Of a DNA stretch of 64,000 bases, positions 1 through 13,439 are shown one piece after another. This DNA is from Sphagnum compactum (taxonomy: Eukaryota > Bryophyta > Sphagnopsida > Sphagnales). The DNA lies in contig OZ234497.1 of the NCBI GenBank assembly GCA_965153455.1, positions 13,750,302 through 13,814,301 on the forward strand. The letters run 5' to 3'. The translations under genes and the position numbers were made by a program. The notes under the pieces were generated by a model, which ran no database searches, had not been told where the DNA came from, and was given only the letters and a program-made list of their open reading frames with translations. Each line of letters begins with the position of its first letter. Within the stretch, counting starts at the first letter, position 1.

Positions 1-99
1 AAGGAGATGGGGCCAATAAATCAAAGCAATGAGCCAATAATACACTTATAATAGTCTATGCATGAACCTCAACTTGAGATTGAAAATGCTACAAGTCAA

Positions 100-345
100 A
101 CTCCATAGGTGTTTTGTTTTGGAAATGTTGTTGTCATTGCCCCATCTACCTACAAGAAAAACATGAGGGATAGATGTTTTAGTATATACAATAGATTACA
201 AATTGTGACATCTAATGACTATTTGAAAATTTTGCAACAAAAAACTTTGGATAAAGAGGTGATTGAATAGATTAGAGAGCATAAAAGGAAAGAAAGGGAG
301 GAAAATAAAGCAAAGAAACTAGTTGAATCATTAAACTCGACTTAA
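100..345 (+). pseudogene. Protein-like coding relic, unidentified
   Basis: From about 150 the frame reads as a lysine- and arginine-rich, protein-like stretch with one internal stop at 267-269, and it ends at a TAA near 343. The composition resembles the tail of a transposable-element protein. I do not recognise the family. It could equally be chance reading in AT-rich repeat DNA. Confidence 0.15.
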
Positions 346-853
346 TGAACAATTTTAGGGAGGTCACTCCATGTATATTTTAGGAAGCAAATGAAGCAAA
401 AAGATATTTTTTAATATACTATGAAATAATGGCATTTTAAAATCATATTCTAGATATAGTCTAAGTATATTTTCAAAATGAATTATCTACACCTTACTTA
501 CATTTCAATAAATTAAAATCTTAACCTTTTTCAATAAGTTGCACCCTTTTTTTGGCACACCATTTGTAATAAAATGAAAGTGACCTCCCTAGGTGAATAA
601 TTCAACATATGGTTGAAAAGTGTCATGCAAGAGCAAACTTCAACAAGGTTTAATTTACAATAGCAATTAGCGAAATAAGGGACAAATTCCATTGCAACTT
701 TCAAGTTAGTTTCAAAGTTGATCCAACCAAATAGAGGATGTAAACTTGGGTTTTACGAAATCAAAGCAAGTAGAGGTTGGGGCAAGGGCTATGGTTAGGG
801 CATGTGCAAATGGCAACAACCTACCATGTAAACTAACCAACAATAAGAGAGGT

Positions 854-874
854 GGGGGGGGGGGGGGGGGGGGG
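854..874 (+). repeat. Homopolymer run of 21 G
   Basis: An uninterrupted run of 21 G sits in otherwise A-rich DNA. It is a simple repeat prone to slippage and sequencing error, so its length is uncertain. The rest of 345-1080 holds no recognisable gene. Confidence 0.9.
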
Positions 875-1079
875 CAGGGGTGAAAGAAACAAGTTTCAAT
901 GCTTGGGTTTGAGTAGTAGCAAGAGCTTGGGGGTACTAGTAGAGATGAAAATGATGAAGGTAGGTCTAAGAAGAAACAAAATTGGGTTTAAGAAAAGACA
1001 AAAAGGATGAAGGGGATTTAATCAAAGAGGAGGGAAGTGAGTATGGGAAGAAAAGAACACAATCTAATAACATTACAAC

Positions 1080-1665
1080 ATGAAAAACACTTCAATCAAA
1101 GAGGCGGGATGTGGGTTCAAGAATTGATGAACATAATAACATAAAAAGATTTAAAATTTTTGATGAAAGAGAGAGGAGGGAAGTGGGCCTAGGAATTGAT
1201 GAATACCAAAAGAATGGAACAGGAAAATGGACAACACAACCAACCAAATAGAAAGGAGGGAAATATGCCCAAGAATTAATGAACACCAAAAAAATAGAAA
1301 AGGATGATCAACAACACAAATGACTAAAGAGAGAAGAGGGAGGTGAGCATGGGTGGTGACAAACACCATAAAAGTGGAAGACAACGATCAAAACACAAAC
1401 AACCAAATAGACACTAGATAAGTGGAAAAGGATGATCACAACTCAAACAACTAGAGAGAAAGGTTGAAGGAAGTGGGCTTGGGTTGTGATGACCACCAAA
1501 AAATAAAAAAGGATGATAAAAAAACTAGAAAAAGAAGAGGGAGGCAAGTGCAAGTGGCAATGAACACCATAGGGGCAAAAAAGGATAATAAAAAATGCAA
1601 ACTAACAAAGAAAAAAGAGGGAGGTGGGCCTTAGTTACAATGAACACTAGAAGAATAAATAAAAC
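1080..1665 (+). repeat. Degenerate ~79-bp tandem repeat array
   Basis: About seven diverged units can be followed. Each begins with a GAGGGA-type purine block followed by a GTGGGC-like word. Next come 'tgatgaacacca'-like words, a 'gaaaaggatgat'-like block and a CAAC/AAC-rich tail. Purine blocks near 1255, 1334, 1463, 1535 and 1615 give spacings of 72-80 bp. All open frames here, on both strands, are by-products of the low-complexity composition. An old minisatellite is the simplest reading. Confidence 0.6.
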
Positions 1666-3079
1666 ACACATTGTGCATTGAGCTAAGAGATACTTGTAAA
1701 CAAAGACCAACAACAAGGAACAAAAGAAAACATCCATGACATTCACCAAGCTCATCCAAGAACTTCAAACAAATACCTATAAGCACAAACGCCCATGTTT
1801 GGTGAAAAATTACACAAGGTCCAAATTGAAAAAAACAATACAACGAACCATTAACCAAAACCACAAGGGCAAGGGGACAAAAAATCCAAAAAGAAAATGA
1901 TGATGAACATTGTTTATTTTACAACCAAAATAAAAATGCACAACACTCAAACCAAGAACACAAAAAGTAAGAGAGGAGGATGAAAGTGATGTTGTTGTGT
2001 GAAGTGGGAGCACTAGGCCAAAGCCTAAGAGTTTAAGGTGGCACCTCCAACCATTTAAGATTTTAGGTTTAACAAACTTTTGCTACCCCATACATGTAGA
2101 TTTCATGCCCTTTTTTGAAGTTTCAATCTCACCTATTCACATGAAGTAGTGCATTTTTTGCTTGCATCCATTTTGATCAAAGGTCAAAAAGTAACCAATG
2201 TCAAATGAAATTTATTCATGCATAGGGTGTAAAATCTTTGTTCAATAGTCTCCCATGTGTTTATTTGAATTGTTTTTCAGTCAAAAAAAGTCACTTATTT
2301 TGGAGACCCATATTGCCTTTGTTTCTTGACCAAATTGAATGATTCAAATGGCCCTTGGTGCTCCTAGAGATGAGCTACAAATTAGTTTTTCTTTAGAAAT
2401 CAAAATAAGACATGCAACAACTTGGGTGCTAGGGGTCTCTAAGTCCTAAAGTGTTTGGTCATAATTAAGTTGTTGTACCCTATGTATAGTTGGTACATCC
2501 TTTAACATTGTTTGTGAGGTCCATGTATTTGTTAGGTGTGTTAGGGTATCAATTAACTACCTTGTAATCAATACCTTGAATCACTCTTAAATTTGCATTG
2601 CACCTATTGTTAGGGTTTTTAGATTTAACCCACTTAATGTTGATAGTCAGTAATGATGACTTTATGTGGTAGGATGTGGGTTTGTTTTTGGTTGGGGTTC
2701 CAAAAATAAAGAAAATTTATATCAAGATATTTTTCCACTAATTTGTACAAACAAAATTTACATGGGTCAAATTTAAGGGAGAAAATGTGAATAGCCCAAA
2801 TTAAAATAATTCATGTGGTATTGAAAAGAAGACACTCACAAATTGTAACGAAAAGTAATTCGGATATTAGGCAAAATATTGCCGTGTTCCATATGAGGAA
2901 ATTTTAAATAAATGTGTTAAACAACAAATCAACACATTTGAAGAAAATGATGATGAAAAACATGACATTTTGAGTAATAGTTTTAAAAACACGTAAGAAC
3001 TTTTCACTTTTACCATCAAAAATCCAAAAATTACCAATGAGATTCTAATTGTAGAAGGGCAAGAGGATGACAAGAGCTA
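1666..3079. other. Intergenic AT-rich DNA, nothing recognised
   Basis: No credible coding region, RNA gene or structured repeat was found. If the copia relic downstream was once complete, its 5' LTR and gag should lie here, but I cannot identify an LTR edge or a tRNA-type primer site. Confidence 0.5.
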
Positions 3080-6000
3080 ATATGTATATTTGGGTGCCAT
3101 CAAACATGTTTTTACAACCCAAATATTCTACACAATGTCAAGAAAACTCATAGCACATCTAATGTTAGAATTGCAAAAGGTACTTTACAAATGTCTAAGG
3201 AAAAGGTTATGTTCAATTTAAAGCCCACAATGGTTCAATAATGAAGATCATCAATGTTCTAAATGTCTAGGGGTTAGCAATAATCTCTTCTCAATAGGTG
3301 TCATAGGTGATAAAGGTCATCTTTTTATCTTTGGATTTAGGAAATGTTTGATGAGAAGGAAAATCCACATGTGATAGTGGTGAAAGGAGCGAGGGACAAT
3401 TCAATCAATGACATGTACAAAATTGCATCAAACATAGAGAAAACAAGTTTTTGCTTTCATGTCAACATTGTAGACTAATACAAGGCAAGCTAGATTATGG
3501 CATAGATGCTTGGGCCATTTAAACTACTAGAGTCTCCACTTTCTAATAAACCATGAAAAAGTTTTTAGGATATTGAAATTGCCTTTTTTTATCTAGAACT
3601 TGTGTTGAATATTGAAATGGAAAACAACACATGGAAAGATTCCCAAGACAAAATCAACATTGAGCAAAAGGAATTTTTTATTTGGTACACAAAATGTGGA
3701 TCGATGAAAATTCCATCACTCGGGGGCTCAAAATATTTCATAGCTATCATAAATGAATATAGGCAATTACTTGGGTCTATTTCTTGAAGGCGAAAAGTGA
3801 AGCCCTAAAGAAATTCAAAAATTTCAAGACCATGCTTGCAAATGTCGTTGATCATCAAATAAAGTGCTTGCAAACAAATTGAAGCAAGGAGTTCACCTCA
3901 TGGCAATTTTGTGATTTTTGTGACAAGAGTAGTATTCAATGATATTTAACACACCTAGGACCCTGTAACACAACATAATATTTGAGTGCAAGAATAAGAC
4001 ATTGTTGGAGTGTACTAGATGTTTCATCTTATAGAATAATGCGCCAAAATATTTTTGGAACGAAGCAGTCAATACAATAGCTTACATTTTGAATCATTGT
4101 CCAAATGTGCCAAATGTAGGTACAACTCCATATGAAAAAAATTCTAGGGTCAAGCCTGATCTTAGCCATATCATGATTTTTAGATGTAATGCACATGTCC
4201 ATTTCACAAAAGAAAATAGGGTAGGAAAATTTGAGTCAAAGTCTTTAGTTTGCGTCCTTGTTGGTTATGATATAATTTCAAAAGCATACAAGTTTTTTGA
4301 ACCTATAAGTCAACAAATCATTATCAATAGAGATGTCATGTTCCTAAAACAAAACACTTCATTATAATAGGTGCATTTAGCTCATAAAGATATTGAGTTG
4401 CCTCAAAAAGAGTCCACTGAATTATAAATTGACATAAGTAATGGTTCACTTGGTATTGATTTGCATGGAGATTTACCCACAACTTCAACATTACCCACTA
4501 AAAAAATCTTGAAAACCCATATTTGAAATAAGCAAGTTCAACTATTGACACACATGTCCCAAAAGTTGAAACTCCAATTCACAAGTCTATTAGAACAACA
4601 TAGAAACCATTGAAGTTGCAAAGACTCCATTAATGTTATTGATGACAAAAAAAAACTAACAAACTTCAAAGATGTTTAGTTTCCTAGATGGCACAAAGCC
4701 ATGTAGTCTAAAATTGAGTCCAAATATCATAATAACACTTGGGGGTTAATGGATTTATCTCCTCATAATCAACCAATAACCCCCAAATAGGTCTACAAGA
4801 TTAAATACAAAGTCGATGGAACTATAAAGAAGTTAAAGGCTAGATTAGTCATGAGAGGTTTTGAACAAGAAAAAGGTTTAATGAAAAAACCTTTGCATTT
4901 TTGTGAAAATTGAAATAGGATTCCATAAGATCCATAATAACATTAGCAATTCACAATAGTTGGCAAATTCACCACCTTGATTTCAAAATAACTTTCCTCA
5001 ACAATGAATCTAAAAAAGAAATATATATGAGTCAACATGAAGGTTTTGTTAATCAAATTAGCAAGGAATATAAAATCTATAGATTGCTAAAATCCTTTTA
5101 TAGGTTAAAGTAAGCTTCAAGATCTTGGTACATGAAAATAAATTTTTACCTTAAGTTTTAATGTTTCATTTTTAAAAAATTAATTTGTATTATTTGAAGG
5201 AAGATGAAAAATTAGTCAATTCAATTTTATACGTAGATGACCTGCTCCTTATTAGGGATCGCCTCTAAAAGATATAGTGGTTAAAAATTCAACTTATGAA
5301 AGAGTATGAGATGTCAAATTTTAGTTTAACAAATTTCTTCCTTGGTGTTGAGATCATTCATTTACCATCAAGAGTTTTCATTACACAACAATAATACATC
5401 CACAACAAGTTGCATAATTTTGGATTAGAGGATTGCAATCCACAAAATACTACCATGAATGAAGGAACCAAGTTACTATTCGATAAAAAAATCACCAAAT
5501 GTTGATGTTCATGGTGTCACCTTCTAGTTAGATTATAGTCCATATCAAGGATTAGTTCACAATCACTTACATAGTCCAATTATTATTTATTGATGTTCAT
5601 GGATTGAGCTAAGTTAAACTGCAATATGGATCAAGAATCAACACTATCATTTAGACAATTCATTATTTTGTTATTGACTTCCATGGACCTCTCATTAGTA
5701 TATATGCATATATGTATTGAAATACATAGTTCATTAAGGAGTAGAATTGGCATTTCATATTTGTATCAAATTTTGATCCATTGAAGTTGCTTGTTATGAA
5801 GGTCCAAAACTTGTATTATGGGTTGTTTGGATAGATCAAGATGTTCATGATTCATGGAATTAATGTTTATGTTATTTATGAAAGTCCATAAAGAATCAAC
5901 ATTGTCACTAACAAAGTCCATTTGTTTGTATTTTAGTGTTCATGAACCTCCAAGTAAGGTCATTTGTACTTAATTATATTGTGAAATGATATGATTTTGC

Positions 6001-7793
6001 AAGGTAAAAACCATATTTCATAATAGATTTGTAAACAATGTTTAAAGTTTTGTCACAGTTATGCACATCTACTTTCTTCATTCCATTCTTATTTGTTTAG
6101 AGCACGAGGGGTGCACCTATTGCACTTATAATTTTGAGCATCTTGTGAGGCTACAAATCAACAGTTATTTCCACATGAATTGTTTGATCACCACAATTAT
6201 ACAATTTTTCCCAATGTTAATTGTGGCTACCTAGGACTAAAGATGGTGGGATTGATGGCTAGGACTAAAGCTTTTCTAGAAGAGACCAAAGAGCTTGCAA
6301 AATTGTGCATGTTTCTAGCTCGCAAGCGTGACAATGGCTATGGTGGAAACATGGATGATGACTGTGCAAAAAACAAGAAAAGAATTGACATGGGCGCCAA
6401 ACCCTACACTTATGAATGAGACGACATAAAAAAATGGATGTGATCAATTAATTTGGCAAGTGGATGGGATGAACTTTAAAAATGATTGTGGAGATTGAAT
6501 TGATCGAACGATTAAAAGATTCTGACACTTTTAAAATTTCCCCCTAGATAAAATACACCTTAGGAATGGCCAAGATGCAAGACTGGTCTTCATTCATTTC
6601 GGAAACACCCCTCCTATTCACAATATGTTCCATCACCATTTTAAATGACCTTAAATTGTCTTGTTTTCTTGTCGGCGTTTACTATACCATCTGTCATAAC
6701 TCAAGGAATTCTTGACCATAGAAATGGCCATTTTGTGAGGTCGAACATGGTAGCTCTTAAGTATCTTGATTTCAAAAATATGCTGACCCAAATGCCCATG
6801 TCAGAGTGTTCAATTATGCAGTAAAGGCAAATGTAGAAACTTCTAAAGAATATATCATCAATGGTTTTAGTTATACGCTAAAAATACAACATCGGATTGG
6901 TGCCATAGTTACATGTTAAACAAAATTTACTATACTTTTTTGGAGCTTACACATGCATTTTGCAAATGTAATCGGAAGATTCAAAATCACAAGCAAATAT
7001 ACATGGATGTCACAACCCTAGCCTTGGGCTCGCGACCAAGGCAAGGGCTTGCAAGGGTGTGAGCCAAGAGGGAAGCCCGGGAGTTTCATCTCGTGCTCCC
7101 AAGAGTGTAAGAGAGTGTGAGGGAATGACTATCATGCGATGGTTGGATCATTCATATGTTTGACAAATACAAATCTAAACATTTTTTTCCAACAGGGATG
7201 GTGAACATGGTTATGTCTCAACCTTAAAAAACACATTTTGAAGTCGAAAAACATATCTTTAGGTACTTAAAGGATATTAAATACTATGGACCCAAGTTTG
7301 AATGAGGAATGGATAGTGTGTTGAATGGATACATTGACTTAGACTAGGCTAATGACATGGAGTGAAGGCATTCAATTATAACATATGTTCTAATAATTGG
7401 AAAGAGTGCAATAGTTTGGTGTTCAAAGAAATAGCTAACAATGGCTCTTTCCTCCACTAAAACAGAATGCCATCCATTGTTAAAAGGTGCAAAAAACAAA
7501 TTTGGTTAAAAAGCCTCTTCCTAGAGCTTGGGTTTTGTAATAACTTACAACCTACACCACTACTTTGTGACAATCAAAGTAGCATCAAGATTGCAAAAAT
7601 CCTTTGTTCTGCATAAGAACAAAGCATATTGAAACTCATTAACACTACATTTGTGGAAGAGTGGAAAGTAAAGAAATTGATCTAATTCATGTGCTTACTA
7701 GGAATCAGGTTGTTGATGTTCTTATGAGTGTGGGTTCAGGTCGTAAAGAAACCCAAAGATGGGTGATTATGAGGTGGGGGCGGGGGTTAAAGT
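3080..7793 (+). pseudogene. Decayed Ty1/copia retrotransposon pol
   Basis: Pieces of a copia polyprotein occur in the family order but with many stops and frameshifts. They are: a protease remnant near 3085 (the active-site Asp is gone); a GAG-pre-integrase-like block at 3255-3350; a Leu-Gly-His-Leu word near 3505; an integrase stretch at 3690-3780; the integrase-RT linker at 4089-4364; and RT with a Tyr-Val-Asp-Asp box at 5230-5241. After an interruption come the RT/RNase H connection (Arg-Tyr-Leu-Lys, from 7233), RNase H ('SSTKTE', near 7452) and a purine tract at 7771-7792. The protein order protease-integrase-RT-RNase H defines copia rather than gypsy. The copy is clearly inactive and old. 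Confidence 0.8.
5540..7195. mobile_element. ~1.6 kb interruption inside the copia relic
   Basis: The copia RT reads through 'LGVEI' and a following ~40 residues, then homology stops near 5520 and resumes at 7233 with the RT/RNase H connection. In intact elements the missing linker is only a few dozen codons, so most of this block must be inserted DNA. I cannot define terminal repeats or a target duplication, nor a recognisable coding region. A GC-richer patch at 7009-7130 differs from its surroundings and may be part of a separate repeat. Confidence 0.4.
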
Positions 7794-8280
7794 ATGTGAT
7801 TAACCGGGTATAAGGTTTTGTTCTTTAACAAAAACCCAGATGGGTATAAATAGGTTCTATTATCATGGTTTTTGAAAGACACCTTTAAAGACACATGTCG
7901 AGTTTTCAATAATGTCTTACAAGGTTGGGTCTTTGCTGAGTCTTTAAAGCTTTGACAAACAATCTTAAAATCTTTTAAACTTACAAGGCAAGAGTTTTTT
8001 TTCTTCGCAATCTAAAAGCACAATTACGAGTTTTGAAGACATAGTTCAAAACAAAACCTCAAAAGGTGATTGTCATAATGGCCATTGAAGCTAAAAAAAA
8101 CTACAATCCAGCAATTAGTTAACCTAATTATGGCCTTTTCTAGGTATGAAAAGGTTATTGATCTAGGTTTTGGGAAACACTGTATACTAGTACTCTCCTT
8201 GAGTTGGGTTTGGTTATGGATATTTAAACTTTTAAAATCACAGACTATGAAATGGGGGTGGGTGATAACTTTCTAAAAAT
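7771..8280 (+). repeat. Possible 3' LTR of the copia relic
   Basis: A purine tract (7771-7792) is followed at 7795 by TGTGATTAACC, the expected position of a 3' LTR, and a TATAAATA word occurs at 7855-7862. No second LTR copy was found to fix the right edge, so the end is nominal. Confidence 0.3.
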
Positions 8281-8746
8281 GTTGGTTAAGAGGGGGGGGG
8301 GTCTAGGTTTTTGAAAAAGTAAAACCCGGTGGGCATATATGCATATACCCAATCTAATACTCGGTGCAAAAGAAATATTTGCCCCACACTAGTTTTTACC
8401 AAACTTCTTGGCAAAACAAAGTTTGAGAAACTTTAAATAAAACTTGGAATTCATTTATTGGACATGAAGAAAACATAATCATGAGTTAAGATTGAAAGGG
8501 GGTGTATTTAGAAAATAAAGATCAACCCTAACTTATTTCAATTGTTCATGTCATGCTAGAGGGTTACATTTATTTTGGAGGAGGGAGCTACTAGATGGAC
8601 GAAGTTGCATTCCTTCAAGGCGTTAATGATTTTTTTTGAAATTCCAAAACTTTACCCACAAAACTTTTTCATCTTTCTTTTTCATGTCTAATTTTCTCCT
8701 AAAGAAAATTAGAAGTTTGCTTGTTGGTTGTTCCAAGGTAGGAAGA

Positions 8747-9340
8747 CTATTTTGGGTCATCACCTCTTGAATGTAATGCTTGTAGCTTTTTGGAAAAAAC
8801 ATTCAAAACAAGCTCAACAAGCAAATCATTCTCTATTTTCTTTTTGCAACCAACTAGTTGATTGACAAGATTAGAAACTTTCTCCCAAAAAATCTCCATG
8901 GGGGTATCTTCCTCCATTTTGAGACTTGACAACTTATTTTCAATCAATATCCTCCTCAAGGAGGCTTTAATCTAATAAAGATTAGCAAAGATGATCCCAA
9001 ATCTCTTTGGGTGACCTTGTTTAAAACATAAAAGTTTATGATATTACGTAATAGTGTGTTGTTTTTGTTTGGCAAATGTTGCTTCTTGACCTACCACTAG
9101 TTTCAAATCAATGATTTCTATATGGCCAATCAAATCCTCTTTTAACAACACATTCTTCATTTTCAATTTCCAAACATTGTAATTTGATTGGAGTAGAAGC
9201 TTGTTTGCTTCAAAAACATTGTTTCCAATGCTCACCATGATGTTTGACAAGAAAGAAAGAATGGATATGTCAATGACCACTAATAAAATTGAAGAAAATT
9301 CTTTGGAGTTCGACTCCACAAAGAATATATAGCAACCCAA
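8747..9340 (-). pseudogene. Ty1/copia gag relic (second element)
   Basis: On the minus strand, two adjacent frames match the two halves of a copia Gag. The upstream one (9044-9340) has the 'NYNVWKLKMKNVL' word typical of the Gag N-terminal domain. The downstream one (8747-8959) has the UBN2-type sequence 'LSSLKMEEDTPMEIFWEKV' followed by a Val-Asn-Gln-Leu motif. The two are out of register, so the gene is broken. Orientation is opposite to the copia relic at 3-8 kb, so this is a separate insertion; its pol is not seen beyond 8.7 kb. Confidence 0.65.
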
Positions 9341-9448
9341 TGTTATAACACCACAAAATACTACAATTTTGGAGGGAGTTAAAGCTCCACGCCTGAAACC
9401 TTTTAGTGGTATTCAAAACATTAAATGATTTAGTCTAGTAAGCTACTA

Positions 9449-9460
9449 GCTCTAATACCA
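9449..9460 (-). other. Primer binding site of the minus-strand copia element
   Basis: The minus strand reads TGGTATTAGAGC, one base away from the TGGTATCAGAGC site complementary to initiator Met-tRNA that most plant LTR elements use. It lies 110 bp upstream of the gag relic, in the right orientation. An LTR should therefore start at about 9461-9480 and extend towards 10 kb; its outer edge could not be defined. Confidence 0.6.
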
Positions 9461-10024
9461 CGACGATAAACAACATGCTAGATTGCAAGACTAGAATGTG
9501 AAAAATAAAATTGAATTTAAAAAAAATAACCCTTAGGAAATAAGAGATTAACAACCTAAGTGAAATTGAATCCATAAACTAAAAAACCAAAAATCTAGGA
9601 ATGACCAAATTATCTAGCCAACATAGTGCTTCACATGCAACGTCGAAGTGAACATAACCATCCAATGTCACACAAACAACCAAGATAAGCTAGGGCTGAT
9701 CAATATTTTCTAATAGGCCAATATCCCTCAAAAAACTTTTTTTCCATTTTAAGAATTAAATTCACCCAAAAAATAATTTGATCACAACCAAGGGTCAAAA
9801 TTTGAGAAATTGGACCCACATTACTCTTGTGCACTGTTAGAACAACATGAACTTTTAGCATCCTATGCAATGAATTTGCATAAATTCCCAAAACTTACAT
9901 TTCTTTTCTGGAGTGAGGGAGAAATGCAAAAAATCTTTTTTAACTTCTTGAAATTAGTGAAGGTGATTGATTAATAATGGAAAGTTGATTTTCAAATGAA
10001 AATTTAATTTTTCATTCCCCCCAA

Positions 10025-10425
10025 TAGAGTTATCCGTAAAGTAAGAAAAAACACAGCACCAGAATCCTGAGTTTGGTCATACACAGGGCTGAGATTCAGA
10101 AAAAACCTGCAAAAAAAGTACATTAGCATTCAACGGGCGATGAAACTCAGAAAACGATCAATTTTGGTGGTAAACTAAGTTTCATCCTGTCTTTCCTTTT
10201 TCCTGAGCGCCTCCACTGCTGCTACATATATATTTTCACTGCTCCTAACTGTACAGCTACGATAATTAGTCTCGAACCTTGTGCATTAAATGCTGAGTAT
10301 CAGCATTTCATACTGAGTTGTATTAAAATGTCTTTACTTTGCGGATACCACTGAAAGAGGGGATAAGGGGGTGAAAGGAGGCCCAAAGACAGGGTGAAGA
10401 CAGGGTTACTTTATGGATAACTCTA
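10025..10425 (+). mobile_element. MITE-like inverted-repeat element, copy 1
   Basis: The ends are inverted repeats: TAGAGTTATCCGTAAAGTA at 10025-10043 and its complement with one mismatch at 10407-10425. Flanks allow either a TA target duplication or a 3-bp AAT duplication. There is no coding capacity. The right two thirds match copies 2 and 3 closely; the left third matches only copy 4. This fits a non-autonomous DNA transposon family. Confidence 0.8.
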
Positions 10426-10429
10426 ATAT

Positions 10430-13195
10430 TTGGTTTCACCTTGGTAACCGATTCTGTAGGAAATAGGTCTCATACATAGATAGGTAGGTAGGAAAATAAC
10501 TCACACTGCCTTTTCCACGATGGAATTGTAGATTTATTTTGTTGGAACGCCAGTTGTCCCAATCGATCAACTGGCCTCTTTGTCAAGTCACCAACTGAAG
10601 TCCTTTGGTGACTAGGCACACCTAAGTTCGAATTTTGGCCAGATCCTTTCCCAGGTGGCAATGGGCCTTTGCAGCCATGTGCCTTTGGAGATAATTCCAT
10701 GTGACCATTCACACTTGGGATAGCCCCCTAATTTCAATGACATGTGGAGCATAAAGCTATTGTTGAGCAAGCCATTCTATGTTTTTCCAAGTTTTAAATG
10801 AGACTAATGTGGGCTATCCCATTTGGCCCAAGCGTCATATTTAATTAAAATTTCGAGATTTAAAATTTTATTGAACTTCCAATCACAAAGATTCCTCAAT
10901 ATTCAATACCTATTATTACACCTTAGGTCTAGAAATTGTGAAATCACTTCATAAAATCCTAGTCATTGAGCACTTTCCAACAACAATAAAAGCAAACCCC
11001 AATTTTCCTAAAAACATTAGTTTTGATTTTTATTGAATTTTAAATTATATATATTTTAAATATTCAATAACTTTTGCAAAATAGGCCTGAGGGAGATTAA
11101 GTGTTTTTTAAAAATTATGTGCATTAAAATGGTTTTTTTTGCGGTATTATGTGAGGGAACTTATAAAGTTTTTATCTTATTATTACTTAAAATCTTCATA
11201 TGCACATATTTGAAGCATTTAAAATTTAATTTAAATTATATATGTTTTCTTGAATTATGGCACCATATATTTGTTTGATTTTTTTTTAAAAGTTGAAAAT
11301 GTGAAGAGTGATGAAGGAAGGTGATTATTGCATGCTTTAAAAAATTATACATGAAACGTTCAAATCTAATTTTAAAAATATATTAACAAAGATTTCAATA
11401 TCATATCACACTTCAAATGATGAAAACCATCTACACTCAAAAAATCATTATACACATTGGACATTTGATTTGTTTCCATGTGAAAAAATATTCAAAATTC
11501 AGCTTTTGGGTTCCAAAATCAAAATTGAAGAAGGTGTGCATTGGAACTAAGTAAACCACAACTTCTTACACCTTGAACTTCATCAACTCCTTGTTTTGCA
11601 CAAGGGATGATACCACCTTTTTAGTGTTATCTTATATATTTTGAAATTCTAAAATTACACCTTTTCCATCCTTACTAGCCATCACATGCAAATGCATTGT
11701 GGGAGGAAGGGATTGAAAACATGCGGACCAATAAAAGACATAAGATGATACATGAATTATTTGTAAACCACTAGTCATTTTAGCAATTAATTGCTTTTAA
11801 GTTTTGAAAGATAATTTAATGTTAGTCCACATTCCTCCATGTTCCATTCAACATGTTTTTAAGAATGTTTTCCAATTGTTATCCCTATATTATTAATATA
11901 GTTCTTCTATTAACCTGTTAATGGAACATATTAACAAGTAATATCTAAAGTATTTTAAAAATTTTATCATAAATATTGATTATTGATGCTTACCCTATGT
12001 TATCTATATTTAATTTTTAAGAGTAAAATTAATTTTATTATAAAATTAATTGAGTTATATTTTATCCGACAATCCTTATATGCATAAGACCTTTTTTTTA
12101 CTCACATAGTTTTTAATTTGAAAAAAATGTACCTTGCAAAATGATGTGTCTAAACGTGATGAAACCACTTCATTGCACCTTTGCTCATGGAAGGCTCTCT
12201 TATGACACCAAGAGCACAATGAGGGGCATCATGGTTTGGGAGATCTCAACATGACAAACAAAACAAACAAACAACCTTCCTTAAGAGATAGATGATGAGG
12301 TTCATAAGAGCCATGAACTAGGTGTCACAATCTAAGAAGACGTTAGTGTAAAGTTTGAAATTTACGTGTGTCAAATGATCATTTTTAAGGGGTATTAAAT
12401 GATTGTTTAATCTATTTTTTATCACCCTATTATTATCTTATTTTTACAGATGTACATATTAAAATCACCATATATTAATTATAATTCATTATTTTAAATT
12501 ATTACATATCTTATATTATAATCAAATTAATTATTTGAATAAAATAAACTTTTTTGGACTAATCAACTTATAAAATTTTACCCAACAACCAATATATTAC
12601 ATCCTATATTTTAAATCAATAATTTCTATTTTTCTAAAAAACTAGTGTGCCCCCGTAGGTCACAACACAAAGATTGTCATGTGTATGATTGGTTTAGGTT
12701 GCCAATCTAAAAAGTGAGAAACAAAATGAAAATAGGGTTTGATTGAATGTCACAATAAATTTGAAGTAGAATACCACATTGAGGATTTTCATGCAAACAA
12801 ATAAATGGATTCAATTATACACTAATCAAACAACCCAAGTGTTTCCAATATCATGTCCATTTCCACAATTTATTTCCATTTTAGAAATGGTGATATTAAA
12901 TAATTTGTATCTATATTGGTTCCCAATAATATGGATCTCCAAAGATGTTAAGCACAACAATGGGGGGAAGGGGTGAGGGCTGAAAATAGCCCTGGGGATA
13001 ACATCAACATAACAACAAATCATGAGTAGGAAAAGCATCCATTATTTATAGACCTAAATGTGCAAAACAACAACAAAAAAATTATAAATATCAAAACTTA
13101 TGTATAATGGATAATAGTGGTACCCAAATATCTGGTAAAAATAAACAATAATATCTGACTTGGGAACTTTTCAGAATAAAAACGTACAAAAACAA
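10430..13195. other. AT-rich intergenic DNA
   Basis: No gene or RNA was recognised. A box-B-like word (AAGTTCGAATTTTGG) at 10629-10643 resembles one in the SINE-like unit near 19.28 kb. From 11 to 13.1 kb the DNA is very AT-rich and holds only short chance frames. Confidence 0.5.
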
Positions 13196-13263
13196 CAACC
13201 ACCGCCCCCACCCCCCCCCCCCTCCCCCTCCCCCCCGCCCCCCGCGCGGGCCCCCGGGGCCCA
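13196..13263 (+). other. C-rich tract (G4-capable on the minus strand)
   Basis: Nearly 70 bases of C runs interrupted by single A, T or G, ending in a CGCGCGGG-like block. The complement holds many G runs of four or more, enough for G-quadruplexes. It marks the sharp step from AT-rich DNA into the GC-richer gene island. Polyproline open frames here are artefacts of composition. Confidence 0.7.
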
Positions 13264-13439
13264 ACCCCGTTCCCTCCCGCCCACCTTTGGATGCCGTCCG
13301 TTCTTCAATGGCCTAGATCGCGAACCCGGTCCAAGTCACTGTTAACTGATGTCTCGAAACCAAGTTCAGTCATCTCTCCAAGCCGTCGGTTTTTCCACGA
13401 TTTCTTAGATCTAACGGTTGATATTGCAGTAGGCAGGGT

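Noticed and set aside
1092-2013. Minus-strand hydrophobic frames
   Set aside because: They are complementary reading of a purine-rich degenerate tandem repeat; none starts at a plausible gene.
13160-13345. Polyproline frame
   Set aside because: It is a direct reading of the C-rich tract.
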